From the NCBI GenBank assembly GCA_023405705.1, contig JAEXXR010000150.1, positions 1 to 10,456 of the forward strand: a stretch of 10,456 bases of DNA, given 5' to 3'. The stretch is from Actinomycetes bacterium. GTDB taxonomy: Bacteria > Actinomycetota > Thermoleophilia > Solirubrobacterales > Solirubrobacteraceae. The translations under genes and the position numbers were made by a program. Of this stretch, positions 1-6,370 are shown in pieces (within the stretch, counting starts at the first letter, position 1; the number at the start of each line of letters is the position of its first letter). Under the pieces are notes generated by a model. It was not told where the DNA came from. It made no database searches and saw nothing but the letters and a program-made list of their open reading frames with translations.

Positions 1-1
1 C

Positions 2-28
2 GCGAGCGCCGCGCAGGAGCCGGCCTGA
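2..28 (+). CDS. C-terminal end of an upstream gene (partial)
   Basis: One frame runs open from the window edge to a TGA whose last base is the A of the next gene's ATG (TGATG overlap). It would encode the tail ASAAQEPA. The same one-to-four-base coupling is used by the next two genes, which is why I read it as the end of an upstream operon member and not as chance. Only eight residues are visible, so no function can be given. The AGGAG that serves the next gene (15-19) lies inside this tail. Confidence 0.4.
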   Translation, partial: ASAAQEPA

Positions 29-1587
29 TGCCCACCGCCAACCTCGCCCGCCACCTGCGCCGGCAGACGATCCGCCGCGCCTCGCAGGAGGCGCTGGTCG
101 ACCGCGACCGGCGCTGGACCTACCGCCAGCTCGACGACGCCGTCGACCACCACGCCCGCGCGCTGCTGAAGGCCGGCGTCGAGCAGGGCGACGTCGTCGG
201 GATCGTCGCGCGCAACCACGCGACCTACGTGATCGAGATCTACGCGCTGGCGCGGATCGGCGCGATCATGCTGCCGCTCAACTGGCGGCTGCACGCGCGA
301 GAGCTCGGCTGGATCGTCGCGCACTCCGGGCTCTCCACGCTGATCGTCGACGAGGAGTTCGAGGACAAGGCGCGCGCGGTCCAGTCGCTCGGTGCGATGC
401 GCACGACGATCACCCACAGAGCGACCGCGCCCGGCCACTGGCACGCGCTCGGCGCGCTGCTGGAGGCGACCGCGGACGGCGAGCCCGTCCCCGACGCCGA
501 GACCGGCCTCGACGACGTGCAGCGCATCCTCTACACGTCGGGCACGACCTCGCACCCGAAGGGCGTGGTCCACACCAACGGGAACGTCACGCACAACATC
601 CTCGGGCAGATCCTCGAGCTGGAGCTGAGCACGACCGACCGCACGCTCGTGTCGGCGCCGCTGTTCCACGTCTCCGGCCTGGAGGCGCCGGGCCACACGA
701 TCCTCGCCGCCGGCGGGACGATGGTGCTCAGCCCGACCTACGCCGGCCGCGAGATCGTCGCGCTCGCCGCGCGCGAGCGGATCACCGGGATGGTGCTGGC
801 GGCGCAGATCCTGCTCGACGTCCTCGACATGCCCGACCTCGCCGACTTCGACCTGTCGGCGCTGCGGTTCGTGATCTTCGCCGGCGTCCCGCCGGTCGTC
901 CGCCGCCGCTTCCAGGAGGCGTTCCCGCACGTCCGCTCGATCGACACGTTCGGGATGACGGAGCTGACGAACGGCGCCTGCTACCTCGACGCCGCCCACT
1001 CGCGCAGCAAGCTCGGCTCGCAGGGGACGCCCTTCCCGCTGATGGACATCCGCGTGGTCGACGCCGCCGGGAACGAGCTGCCGGCCGGCGAGGTCGGCGA
1101 GATCGTCGTGCGCGGGCCGAAGGTCTCGCCCGGCTACTGGCGCGACCCGGAGGCGACCGCGCGCGCCTGGCGCGACGGCTGGTTCCACTCCGGCGACATG
1201 GCCTCGATCGACGCCGACGGCTTCCTCTGGTTCGCCGACCGCAAGGGCGACATGATCAAGTCGGGCGGGGAGAACGTCGCGAGCGCCGAGATCGAGCGCG
1301 TGATCGCCGACCACCCGGACGTCGCGGAGGTCGCCGTCGTCGCGGTCCCGGATCCGAAGTGGGACGAGGTGCCGAAGGCGTTCGTGCTGCTGCGCGAGGG
1401 CTCGCAGCTGACCGAGGTGGAGCTGGTGCGTCACTGCGGCGCCCATCTCGCCCGCTTCAAGCTGCCCAAGCACGTCGCCTTCGTCGACAGCCTGCCGCGC
1501 AACGACTCCGGCAAGGTGCTGAAGCGGCAGCTGCGCGCCGAGGAGCAGGCAGCCTCCGAGCCCACGCGCGCCGAGGCGGCCGCATGA
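28..1587 (+). CDS. Acyl-CoA synthetase (AMP-forming), FadD13-like
   Basis: A 519-residue ANL-superfamily enzyme, full length for the family, that should activate a carboxylic acid as acyl-AMP and transfer it to CoA in the cytosol. Core motifs are intact: the phosphate-binding loop Y169-TSGTT-SHPKG179, the adenine/Mg motif FGMTE at 308-312, the ribose-binding aspartate D390 in GWFHSGD, the hinge region DRKGDMIKSGGENV at 404-417, and the C-terminal catalytic lysine K496 in NDSGK. The C-terminal third (KWDEVPKAFV, then CGAHLARFKLPK) resembles mycobacterial FadD13-type ligases. The ATG at 28 is preceded by AGGAG at 15-19 and overlaps the upstream stop by one base. Its stop overlaps the nitroreductase start (ATGA). 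Substrate cannot be read from the sequence; a fatty, aromatic or terpenoid/steroid-derived acid are all possible. It is paralogous to the synthetase at 2279-3847. Confidence 0.95.
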   Translation: MPTANLARHLRRQTIRRASQEALVDRDRRWTYRQLDDAVDHHARALLKAGVEQGDVVGIVARNHATYVIEIYALARIGAIMLPLNWRLHARELGWIVAHSGLSTLIVDEEFEDKARAVQSLGAMRTTITHRATAPGHWHALGALLEATADGEPVPDAETGLDDVQRILYTSGTTSHPKGVVHTNGNVTHNILGQILELELSTTDRTLVSAPLFHVSGLEAPGHTILAAGGTMVLSPTYAGREIVALAARERITGMVLAAQILLDVLDMPDLADFDLSALRFVIFAGVPPVVRRRFQEAFPHVRSIDTFGMTELTNGACYLDAAHSRSKLGSQGTPFPLMDIRVVDAAGNELPAGEVGEIVVRGPKVSPGYWRDPEATARAWRDGWFHSGDMASIDADGFLWFADRKGDMIKSGGENVASAEIERVIADHPDVAEVAVVAVPDPKWDEVPKAFVLLREGSQLTEVELVRHCGAHLARFKLPKHVAFVDSLPRNDSGKVLKRQLRAEEQAASEPTRAEAAA

Positions 1588-2282
1588 GCGCGACCGCCGC
1601 GACCGAGCCGCTGCTGCACCACGTCGACGAGGTCCTCACGACGACCCGCGCCGTGCGCAGACGGCTCGACCTCGCCAGACCGGTCCCGAGAGCGGTGCTG
1701 GAGCGCTGCCTGGAGATCGCGCGCCAGGCGCCGATGGCCGAGAACCGCGAGATGGCCCGCTTCGTGGTGATCGAGGACGCGGCCAAGCGCGCCGAGGTCG
1801 CGGCCGTCTACCGCCGCGCGATCGACGACTTCGTCGTCACGCCGCTGCGGATCTCGGCCGAGAGACGGAAGGCGGCGGGCAAGCCGCCGCGCGAGCTGCC
1901 GGCGCCGCTGCAGCGCGCGATGGTCTCCGCGAAGCATCTCGTCGACCACTTCCACGAGGTGCCGGCGCAGGTGCTGGTCGGCTCGGTCGACAGGGTCCCG
2001 GACTCCGGCCGCGGGCCGTTCGCGAGCATGTTCTACGGCTCGGTCTATCCCGCGCTGTGGTCGCTGCAGCTGGCGCTGCGCTCGCGCGGCCTCGGCTCGG
2101 CGCTGACCTGCATCCACCTCCACTACGAGGACGAGGTCTCCGAGATCCTCGGCCTGCCGCCGGAGCTCACGCAGGTCGCGCTGCTGCCGGTCGCCTACAC
2201 GCTGGGACTCGACTTCAAGGAAGCGCGGCGCGCGCCGGCCGCGCAGGTCGTCGGCTGGGACGGCCCGTGGGAGGCGCCATGA
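1584..2282 (+). CDS. Nitroreductase-family FMN oxidoreductase
   Basis: A 232-residue protein of the nitroreductase fold, normally a dimeric FMN enzyme using NAD(P)H. Visible family features are the N-terminal TTRAVRRRLD segment (residues 20-29), the APMAENRE loop after the first helix (49-56), and the strongly family-like C-terminal half: SLQLALRSRGLGSALTCIHL (160-179), EDEVSEILGLPPE (182-194), LPVAYTLGLDFKEARRAP (201-218). The usual tryptophan in the SNxQxW-type FMN loop appears to be replaced (N54-R-E-M-A58-R-F60), so substrate or flavin contacts may differ. I chose the ATG at 1584 because it makes the ATGA overlap with the preceding ligase and the homology begins just after it; longer readings of this frame are shadow sequence. 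It is sandwiched between two acyl-CoA synthetases, so a CoA thioester or the free acid may be its substrate. That is inference; nitro-group reduction is not implied. Confidence 0.88.
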   Translation: MSATAATEPLLHHVDEVLTTTRAVRRRLDLARPVPRAVLERCLEIARQAPMAENREMARFVVIEDAAKRAEVAAVYRRAIDDFVVTPLRISAERRKAAGKPPRELPAPLQRAMVSAKHLVDHFHEVPAQVLVGSVDRVPDSGRGPFASMFYGSVYPALWSLQLALRSRGLGSALTCIHLHYEDEVSEILGLPPELTQVALLPVAYTLGLDFKEARRAPAAQVVGWDGPWEAP

Positions 2283-3847
2283 GCACTCCGGCGCCGACCG
2301 CCAACCTCAGCCGCCTGCTGACGTGGGCCCGCCACCGCTACGCCGAGCGCGACGCGCTCGTCTTCGAGCAGCGCCGTTGGACCTACGCGCAGCTCGACGA
2401 CGACGTCAACGCGCTCGCGGCCGGCCTGCAGGCACAGGGCGTCGGCCGCGGGACGCGGATCGCGGTGCTGGCGATGAACCTGCCCGAGTACCTGCTGCTC
2501 GGCCTCGCGCTGGCGAAGCTCGGCGCGGTGATGGTGCCGCTCAACTACCGCCTCCACGAGCAGGAGCTGGAGTGGCTGCTGCGCCACGCGAGAGCCGAGG
2601 GCCTCGCGAGCGAGAGCGCCTTCGCGCAGACGGCCGCCGCGCTCGCGGGCCGGCTGCCGGCGCTGCGGCTGAACGTCGCGCTGGAGGGCGACCTCGGGCC
2701 GGGCTGGCCGACGGTCGCGCAGCTGATCGCGATGCACGGCGGCGAGCGCGTCCCCGACGCGCCGGTGAGCGACGGGGACCTCCAGCGCGTCCTCTACACC
2801 TCCGGCACGACCAGCCGTCCGAAGGGCGCGCGGCTCACGCACGGCAACGTCAACGCGAACATGCACGCGCAGGTCGCCGAGCTGTCGCTGACGAAGGACG
2901 ACCGGATCCTCAACTTCGCCCCGCTCTACCACGTCGGCGGGCTCGACATCCCGGGCTACACGACCTGGTGGGTCGGCGCGACGATGGTGCTGCTGCGGCG
3001 CTTCGACGCGCAGACGATCCTCAACGCGATCGAGCGCGAGCGGATCACCGGCATGGCGATGGTCGCGACGATGCTGACGATGATCCGGCGGCTGCCGGTC
3101 GACCAGCTGCGCGACACCCGCTCGGTCAGATGGCTGATCTTCAGCCAGGTGACGCCGGCGCTCTTCCACGAGACGGTCGAGACCTTCCCGAACGCCCGCC
3201 TGATCGAGGGCTACGGGATGACCGAGACCTGCAACGGCCTCACCTACCTCGACATGGACCACATGCTGACCAAGCAGGGCTCGGTCGGGACGCCGCTGCA
3301 CGGCGTCGACGTGCGCGTCGTCGACGGGGAGGACCGCGAGGTGCCGGCCGGCGTCGCGGGCGAGATCGTCGTGCGCGGGCCGAAGGTCTGCGACGGCTAC
3401 CTCGACGACCCCGATGCGACCGCGCGCGCCTTCCGCGGCGGCTGGTTCCACACCGGCGACGTCGGCCGCTTCGACGACGACGGCTACCTGTACGTGCTCG
3501 ACCGGCTGAAGGACATGATCCGCAGCGGCGGCGAGAACGTCGCCTCCTCCGAGATCGAGGCGGTGGTCGACGCGGTCCCGGAGGTGATGGAGGCGGCGGT
3601 GATCGGCGTGCCCCACGAGCAGTGGGTCGAGGTGCCGGTTGCGTTCGTCTCGGGCGCCGACGGCCTCGACCCGGCGGCGGTCGTGGAGCACTGCCGCTCG
3701 AGACTCGGCGGCTTCAAGGTCCCGAAGGCCGTCTACGTGCTCGACGAGCTGCCGCGCAACCCGTCGGGCAAGGTGCTGAAGCGCGAGCTGCGCGAGCGCG
3801 TCGGCGAGCTGGAGCCGGCGTGGGCGGCGGAGGAGTCCGCTCGCTGA
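2279..3847 (+). CDS. Second acyl-CoA synthetase (AMP-forming), paralogue of the first
   Basis: A 522-residue ANL-superfamily acyl-CoA ligase. Motifs: Y173-TSGTT-SRPKG183, GYGMTE at 311-316, D394 in GGWFHTGD, DRLKDMIRSGGENV at 408-421 and catalytic K498 in NPSGK. It shares long near-identical stretches with the synthetase at 28-1587, such as GEIVVRGPKV, the PxATARA stretch before the ribose-binding aspartate, SGGENVAS and an unusual shared segment with the pattern NGxxYLDxxH after the MTE motif. This points to an old tandem duplication around the nitroreductase gene. The ATG at 2279 overlaps the nitroreductase stop (ATGA) and has GGGAGG at 2269-2274. The two copies differ throughout the N-terminal substrate domain, so they probably act on different acids or successive intermediates. 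The acid itself is not identifiable. Confidence 0.95.
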   Translation: MSTPAPTANLSRLLTWARHRYAERDALVFEQRRWTYAQLDDDVNALAAGLQAQGVGRGTRIAVLAMNLPEYLLLGLALAKLGAVMVPLNYRLHEQELEWLLRHARAEGLASESAFAQTAAALAGRLPALRLNVALEGDLGPGWPTVAQLIAMHGGERVPDAPVSDGDLQRVLYTSGTTSRPKGARLTHGNVNANMHAQVAELSLTKDDRILNFAPLYHVGGLDIPGYTTWWVGATMVLLRRFDAQTILNAIERERITGMAMVATMLTMIRRLPVDQLRDTRSVRWLIFSQVTPALFHETVETFPNARLIEGYGMTETCNGLTYLDMDHMLTKQGSVGTPLHGVDVRVVDGEDREVPAGVAGEIVVRGPKVCDGYLDDPDATARAFRGGWFHTGDVGRFDDDGYLYVLDRLKDMIRSGGENVASSEIEAVVDAVPEVMEAAVIGVPHEQWVEVPVAFVSGADGLDPAAVVEHCRSRLGGFKVPKAVYVLDELPRNPSGKVLKRELRERVGELEPAWAAEESAR

Positions 3848-3850
3848 ACG

Positions 3851-3876
3851 CCGGGCGGGCTCGTCGCTCCGCCCGG
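3851..3876 (+). terminator. GC-rich hairpin after the ligase operon
   Basis: CCGGGCGG at 3851-3858 pairs perfectly with CCGCCCGG at 3869-3876 around a 10-base loop, starting four bases after the stop codon of the second ligase. No T-run follows, so this is not a classical intrinsic terminator. Stem-only terminators have been proposed for GC-rich actinobacteria. It may instead be an mRNA-end stabiliser with read-through into the hydrolase gene. Confidence 0.45.
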
Positions 3877-3894
3877 TCCTGACATCGCATCGCA

Positions 3895-3907
3895 GAGGAG
3901 GAGAGGG
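3895..3907 (+). promoter_or_regulatory. Strong purine-rich ribosome binding site
   Basis: An unbroken purine tract containing overlapping GAGGAG and GGAG matches to the anti-Shine-Dalgarno ends one base before the ATG at 3909. It is far stronger than the sites of the overlapping genes upstream and fixes the start of the hydrolase. Confidence 0.7.
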
Positions 3908-3908
3908 A

Positions 3909-4751
3909 ATGGCGGAGCATCTCGTCGCCGGCCGGCGCGCCTTCTACGAGGCGATCGGCAGCGGCCCGCCGCTGGCGGTCGTCCACGGCGGCCTCGGCAA
4001 GGACCACACCTACTTCCGCCCGTGGCTCGACCCGCTGGCGGAGAGATACACGGTCATCTACGTCGACCTGCTCGGCAACGGCCGCAGCGAGGAGCCCGAC
4101 GGCCTCGCCGAGCAGACCGACGTGCAGCCGTGGGTCGACCAGCTCGACGCGCTCCGCCGCCACCTCGGCCACGACCGCTGGACGGTCCTCGGCCACAGCT
4201 TCGGCGGCTTCGTCGTGCAGACCTACGCGGTGCAGCACGGCGCCGACCTCGACGGCTTCGTCGTCTGCTGCTCCAGCCCGGTCGTCGACCACTTCGACGA
4301 GTCGTTCGCGCTGGCGCAGCAGGTCGCGACGCCGGCGCAGCTGGAGACGCTGACGCAGCGGCTGTTCGCGGTCCCGATGGAGGACGACGCCCACTTCGCG
4401 CGCGTCAGCAGAGAGGTCTACCCGAGCTACTTCGCCCACCCCGACCGCGTCCCGCTCGACAGGCTGAGCGGTGACGTGATCCACCGCGCGAACGCGCACA
4501 ACGCCGCCGTGCGGATCCTCAGAGAGGTCGACCTCCGCGACGCCCTCCCGGCCGTGCAGGTCCCGGCGCTCGTCCAGGCGGCCACGCTCGACTGGACCTT
4601 CCCGCCGGAGGTCGGCGGCCAGCGCATCGCCACCCTCCTCCCGCGTGCCGACTACGTCGAGTTCGCCGACTCCGGCCACCTCCCCTTCGTCGAGGAGAAC
4701 GCCGAGTTCCTCCGCACCACCGCCGCCTGGCTCGACGCGCTGGAGCGGTAG
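3909..4751 (+). CDS. Alpha/beta hydrolase
   Basis: A 280-residue cytosolic alpha/beta-hydrolase with no signal peptide. The oxyanion-hole motif HGGLG is at 26-30, the nucleophile elbow GHSFGG at 95-100 with S97, the likely acid is D228 and the catalytic histidine H257 in SGHLPF, so the triad is complete. A lid-like insertion lies at about 125-205. The HGGxG oxyanion motif is typical of proline-iminopeptidase-like and of carboxylic-ester or C-C bond hydrolases, which cannot be told apart here. It lies 61 bases after the ligase operon, beyond a hairpin, with its own strong ribosome binding site. It is either the last gene of that operon or separately transcribed. From context it could release an acid from an ester or lactone that the ligases then activate; this is inference. 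Confidence 0.92.
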   Translation: MAEHLVAGRRAFYEAIGSGPPLAVVHGGLGKDHTYFRPWLDPLAERYTVIYVDLLGNGRSEEPDGLAEQTDVQPWVDQLDALRRHLGHDRWTVLGHSFGGFVVQTYAVQHGADLDGFVVCCSSPVVDHFDESFALAQQVATPAQLETLTQRLFAVPMEDDAHFARVSREVYPSYFAHPDRVPLDRLSGDVIHRANAHNAAVRILREVDLRDALPAVQVPALVQAATLDWTFPPEVGGQRIATLLPRADYVEFADSGHLPFVEENAEFLRTTAAWLDALER

Positions 4752-4791
4752 GCGGCGCCGATCGGCCGTGACCGCAGACGGACGCTCCCGG

Positions 4792-4820
4792 TTGCGGCGG
4801 CCGGGCGGGTACGCGAGGGT
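4792..4820 (+). promoter_or_regulatory. Probable leaderless promoter of the DUF1707-FHA gene
   Basis: TTGCGG at 4792-4797 and GAGGGT at 4815-4820 are separated by 17 bases. The -10 is weak but keeps the A at position 2 and the T at position 6. Its last base is six bases before the ATG at 4827, so transcription would begin at or next to the start codon. The block GACGCTCCCGGTTG (4781-4794) covering the -35 recurs, with one extra T, before the next gene. Confidence 0.45.
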
Positions 4821-4826
4821 GGGGCG

Positions 4827-5357
4827 ATGCCGCCGCCGCGACGACCCTCCGACCGCGACCGCTCCCGCGCCGTCGAGCTGCTTCGCTCCGGCTACCTCGA
4901 AGGGCGCATCAGCACCGAGACGTTCGAAGCGCGCGTGGCCGGCGTCTACACAGCGCCGAGCACGGCATCGCTGCGCGAGCTGCTGAGCGACCTGCGCGCC
5001 GCGTGGCACGGGCGGATGCAGGCGCTGCTCGCGGCGCTCATCGACGAACGTCCGCAGGAGGCGGTCGCCGCCGAGCCGCCGCCGGTCGCGGTCGAGCTGA
5101 CGCTGCTGCTGTCGCACCGTCGCGGCCGCGACGACGAGCGCCTGCTGCTCGGCCGCGCCTCCTCCTGCGACCTCGTGCTCGCCGGCGACGCCGTCTCGCG
5201 CCTCCACCTCGCGATCGAGCGGGACGCCGGCGCCTGGTGGGCGACCGACCTCGGCTCGACCAACGGCACCTGGCTCGACGGCGCCCCGATCCGCCGCGCG
5301 CGCCTCCGCCGCGGCGCCTGCCTCCAGCTCGCCGACGCGCTCCTCCACGTCGGCTGA
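4827..5357 (+). CDS. DUF1707-FHA domain protein
   Basis: A 176-residue soluble protein with two recognisable parts. Residues 7-56 (from RPSDRDRSRAVELLR to ELLSDL) fit the DUF1707 domain, a short actinobacterial helical domain. Residues about 91-174 form a forkhead-associated domain with G109-R110, S124-R125-x-H127 and LGSTNGT at 142-148, the residues that contact phosphothreonine in this family. A proline- and alanine-rich linker joins them. There is no membrane segment, whereas DUF1707 is often followed by transmembrane helices. It is probably a phosphopeptide-binding adaptor downstream of a Ser/Thr kinase; no kinase gene is in the window. The start has no Shine-Dalgarno sequence but sits at the expected transcription start, and DUF1707 homology begins seven residues in. 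It is 75 bases from the hydrolase and not obviously linked to the catabolic genes. Confidence 0.9.
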   Translation: MPPPRRPSDRDRSRAVELLRSGYLEGRISTETFEARVAGVYTAPSTASLRELLSDLRAAWHGRMQALLAALIDERPQEAVAAEPPPVAVELTLLLSHRRGRDDERLLLGRASSCDLVLAGDAVSRLHLAIERDAGAWWATDLGSTNGTWLDGAPIRRARLRRGACLQLADALLHVG

Positions 5358-5364
5358 GCGAGCG

Positions 5365-5380
5365 CCGGGACGCTTCCCGG
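5365..5380 (+). terminator. Short hairpin between the FHA and nuclease-like genes
   Basis: CCGGGA (5365-5370) pairs with TCCCGG (5375-5380) around a CGCT loop, eight bases after the FHA gene stop and directly against the -35 box of the next promoter. There is no T-run. It could help end the FHA transcript, or the palindrome could be a protein-binding site at the promoter. The equivalent block before the FHA gene does not form this hairpin, so pairing may not be what is conserved. Confidence 0.3.
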
Positions 5381-5410
5381 TTGACGACCGCTCGCGGCCG
5401 CGACTACCGT
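5381..5410 (+). promoter_or_regulatory. Probable leaderless promoter of the nuclease-like gene
   Basis: TTGACG at 5381-5386 and TACCGT at 5405-5410 are separated by 18 bases, a good match to a primary-sigma promoter for such a GC-rich sequence. The -10 ends seven bases before the ATG at 5418, so the transcript would start at or one base from the start codon, and no Shine-Dalgarno is present. The upstream block GACGCTTCCCGGTTG (5369-5383) nearly repeats the one at 4781-4794. Confidence 0.6.
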
Positions 5411-5417
5411 CGCACCG

Positions 5418-6349
5418 ATGACCGGTGTGTTCCTGCGCAAGGGTGACGAGCTGCTGCGGATGAGTGAGGCGCCGTACGACGAGGAGGCCGTCCTCCAAGA
5501 GCTGCTCGGACGCCATCCGCAGCTGCTCAGCGGCGACGACGGCGACAGCTCGCCGTGGCTGCTCGTGAAGCGCGAAGCAGTCGTCCAGCTCGGCGACGGC
5601 GGGCCGTTGCGGGGGATGCTCGACCATCTCTTCCTCGACGCCGACGGCGTCCCGACGCTGGTCGAGGTGAAGCGCAGCAGCGACTCGCGGATCCGCCGCG
5701 AGGTCGTCGGCCAGCTGCTCGACTACGCCGCGAATGCGAGCACGGCCTGGACGGCGGACGTGCTGCGCGCGTGGTTCGAGGAGTCCTGCGCCGGCAGAGG
5801 CGAGGATCCCGGCGAGGCGTTGATCGCGGCGTTCCCGGAGGTCGACGACACCGAGCAGTACTGGCGCGGGGTGCGGACGAACCTCCAGGCCGACCGGCTG
5901 CGGATCGTCTTCGTCGCGGACGAGATCCCGCCGGCGCTCCGGCGGATCGTCGAGTACCTCAATCGGCAGATGATCTCGACCGAGGTGATCGCGATCGAGG
6001 TCAAGCAGTACGTCGACGGCGACGGCGTGCAGCAGATGGTCGTCCCGCGCGCGGGTCATGGCAGGCGGGGGCCTGGTCGCCCAACGTCTGGCCGTTCGTC
6101 GTGTACACCTCCGGAAGGATCGGGGTTCACTTCAAGACGCTCGCCAGATCGCAGCCGTTCGACGACGTGGCGAAGCGCGGTGAGCTGCTCGATCGTCTCA
6201 ACGCGATCGACGGCATCGTGCTTCCGCGCGACGGCTTGGAGCGCTGGCCGTCGTTCACGCTCGCAGCGCTCGCGGACGAGCAGGCGCTGAACGCCTTCAC
6301 CGGCGTGATCGACTGGACCTTCGAGCAGGTCGGGCTGCCACGGAGCTGA
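5418..6349 (+). pseudogene. PD-(D/E)XK nuclease-like protein, frame-disrupted
   Basis: The first part reads from ATG 5418 to about 6050 and is convincing coding sequence. It contains a PD-(D/E)XK-type core: D69, then E83-V-K85 on the next strand, then Q99-LLD-Y103, the QxxxY motif of RecB/NucS-like nucleases. After QQMVVPR (ending at 6050) this frame turns into arginine/serine-rich shadow sequence and stops at 6290. The other frame (codons starting at 6053, 6056 and so on) resumes protein-like sequence, WSPNVWPFVVYTSGRIGVHF, then RLNAIDGI and VIDWTFEQVG, ending at TGA 6347-6349. One missing base in the G5 run at 6067-6071 would restore a 310-residue protein. A natural mutation or a sequencing error is equally compatible. 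My recollection of related proteins suggests a longer middle region, so a small deletion is also possible. Likely role is DNA cleavage or repair, substrate unknown. It is probably leaderless and not linked to the catabolic genes. Confidence 0.75.
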
Positions 6350-6352
6350 CGC

Positions 6353-6368
6353 CGGCGGAGGGCCGCCG
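6353..6368. terminator. Hairpin between convergent genes
   Basis: CGGCGG (6353-6358) and CCGCCG (6363-6368) form a six-pair all-GC stem with an AGGG loop. It lies in the 21-base gap between the convergent ends of the nuclease-like gene (+) and the MBL-fold gene (-), where a two-way terminator would be expected. No T-run flanks either side, so the call rests on position and pairing only. Confidence 0.35.
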
Positions 6369-6370
6369 AC

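Noticed and set aside
2195..3691. A 498-codon minus-strand frame opposite the second ligase
   Set aside because: It is rich in R, H, V and D repeats, has no domain, and mirrors codon periodicity of the ligase.
3714..6059. A 781-codon open frame on the minus strand opposite the hydrolase, FHA and nuclease-like genes
   Set aside because: It crosses three plus-strand genes and two promoters, and its composition is typical of a shadow frame.
6036..6080. Programmed ribosomal frameshift in the nuclease-like gene
   Set aside because: I see no slippery heptamer with a downstream structure typical of programmed frameshifts; a single-base loss in the G run is simpler.
5418..6290. Intact 290-residue nuclease-like protein ending at 6290
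   Set aside because: After about residue 211 the frame is arginine/serine-rich shadow sequence while an adjacent frame carries protein-like sequence, so the 6290 stop is a product of the frame break.
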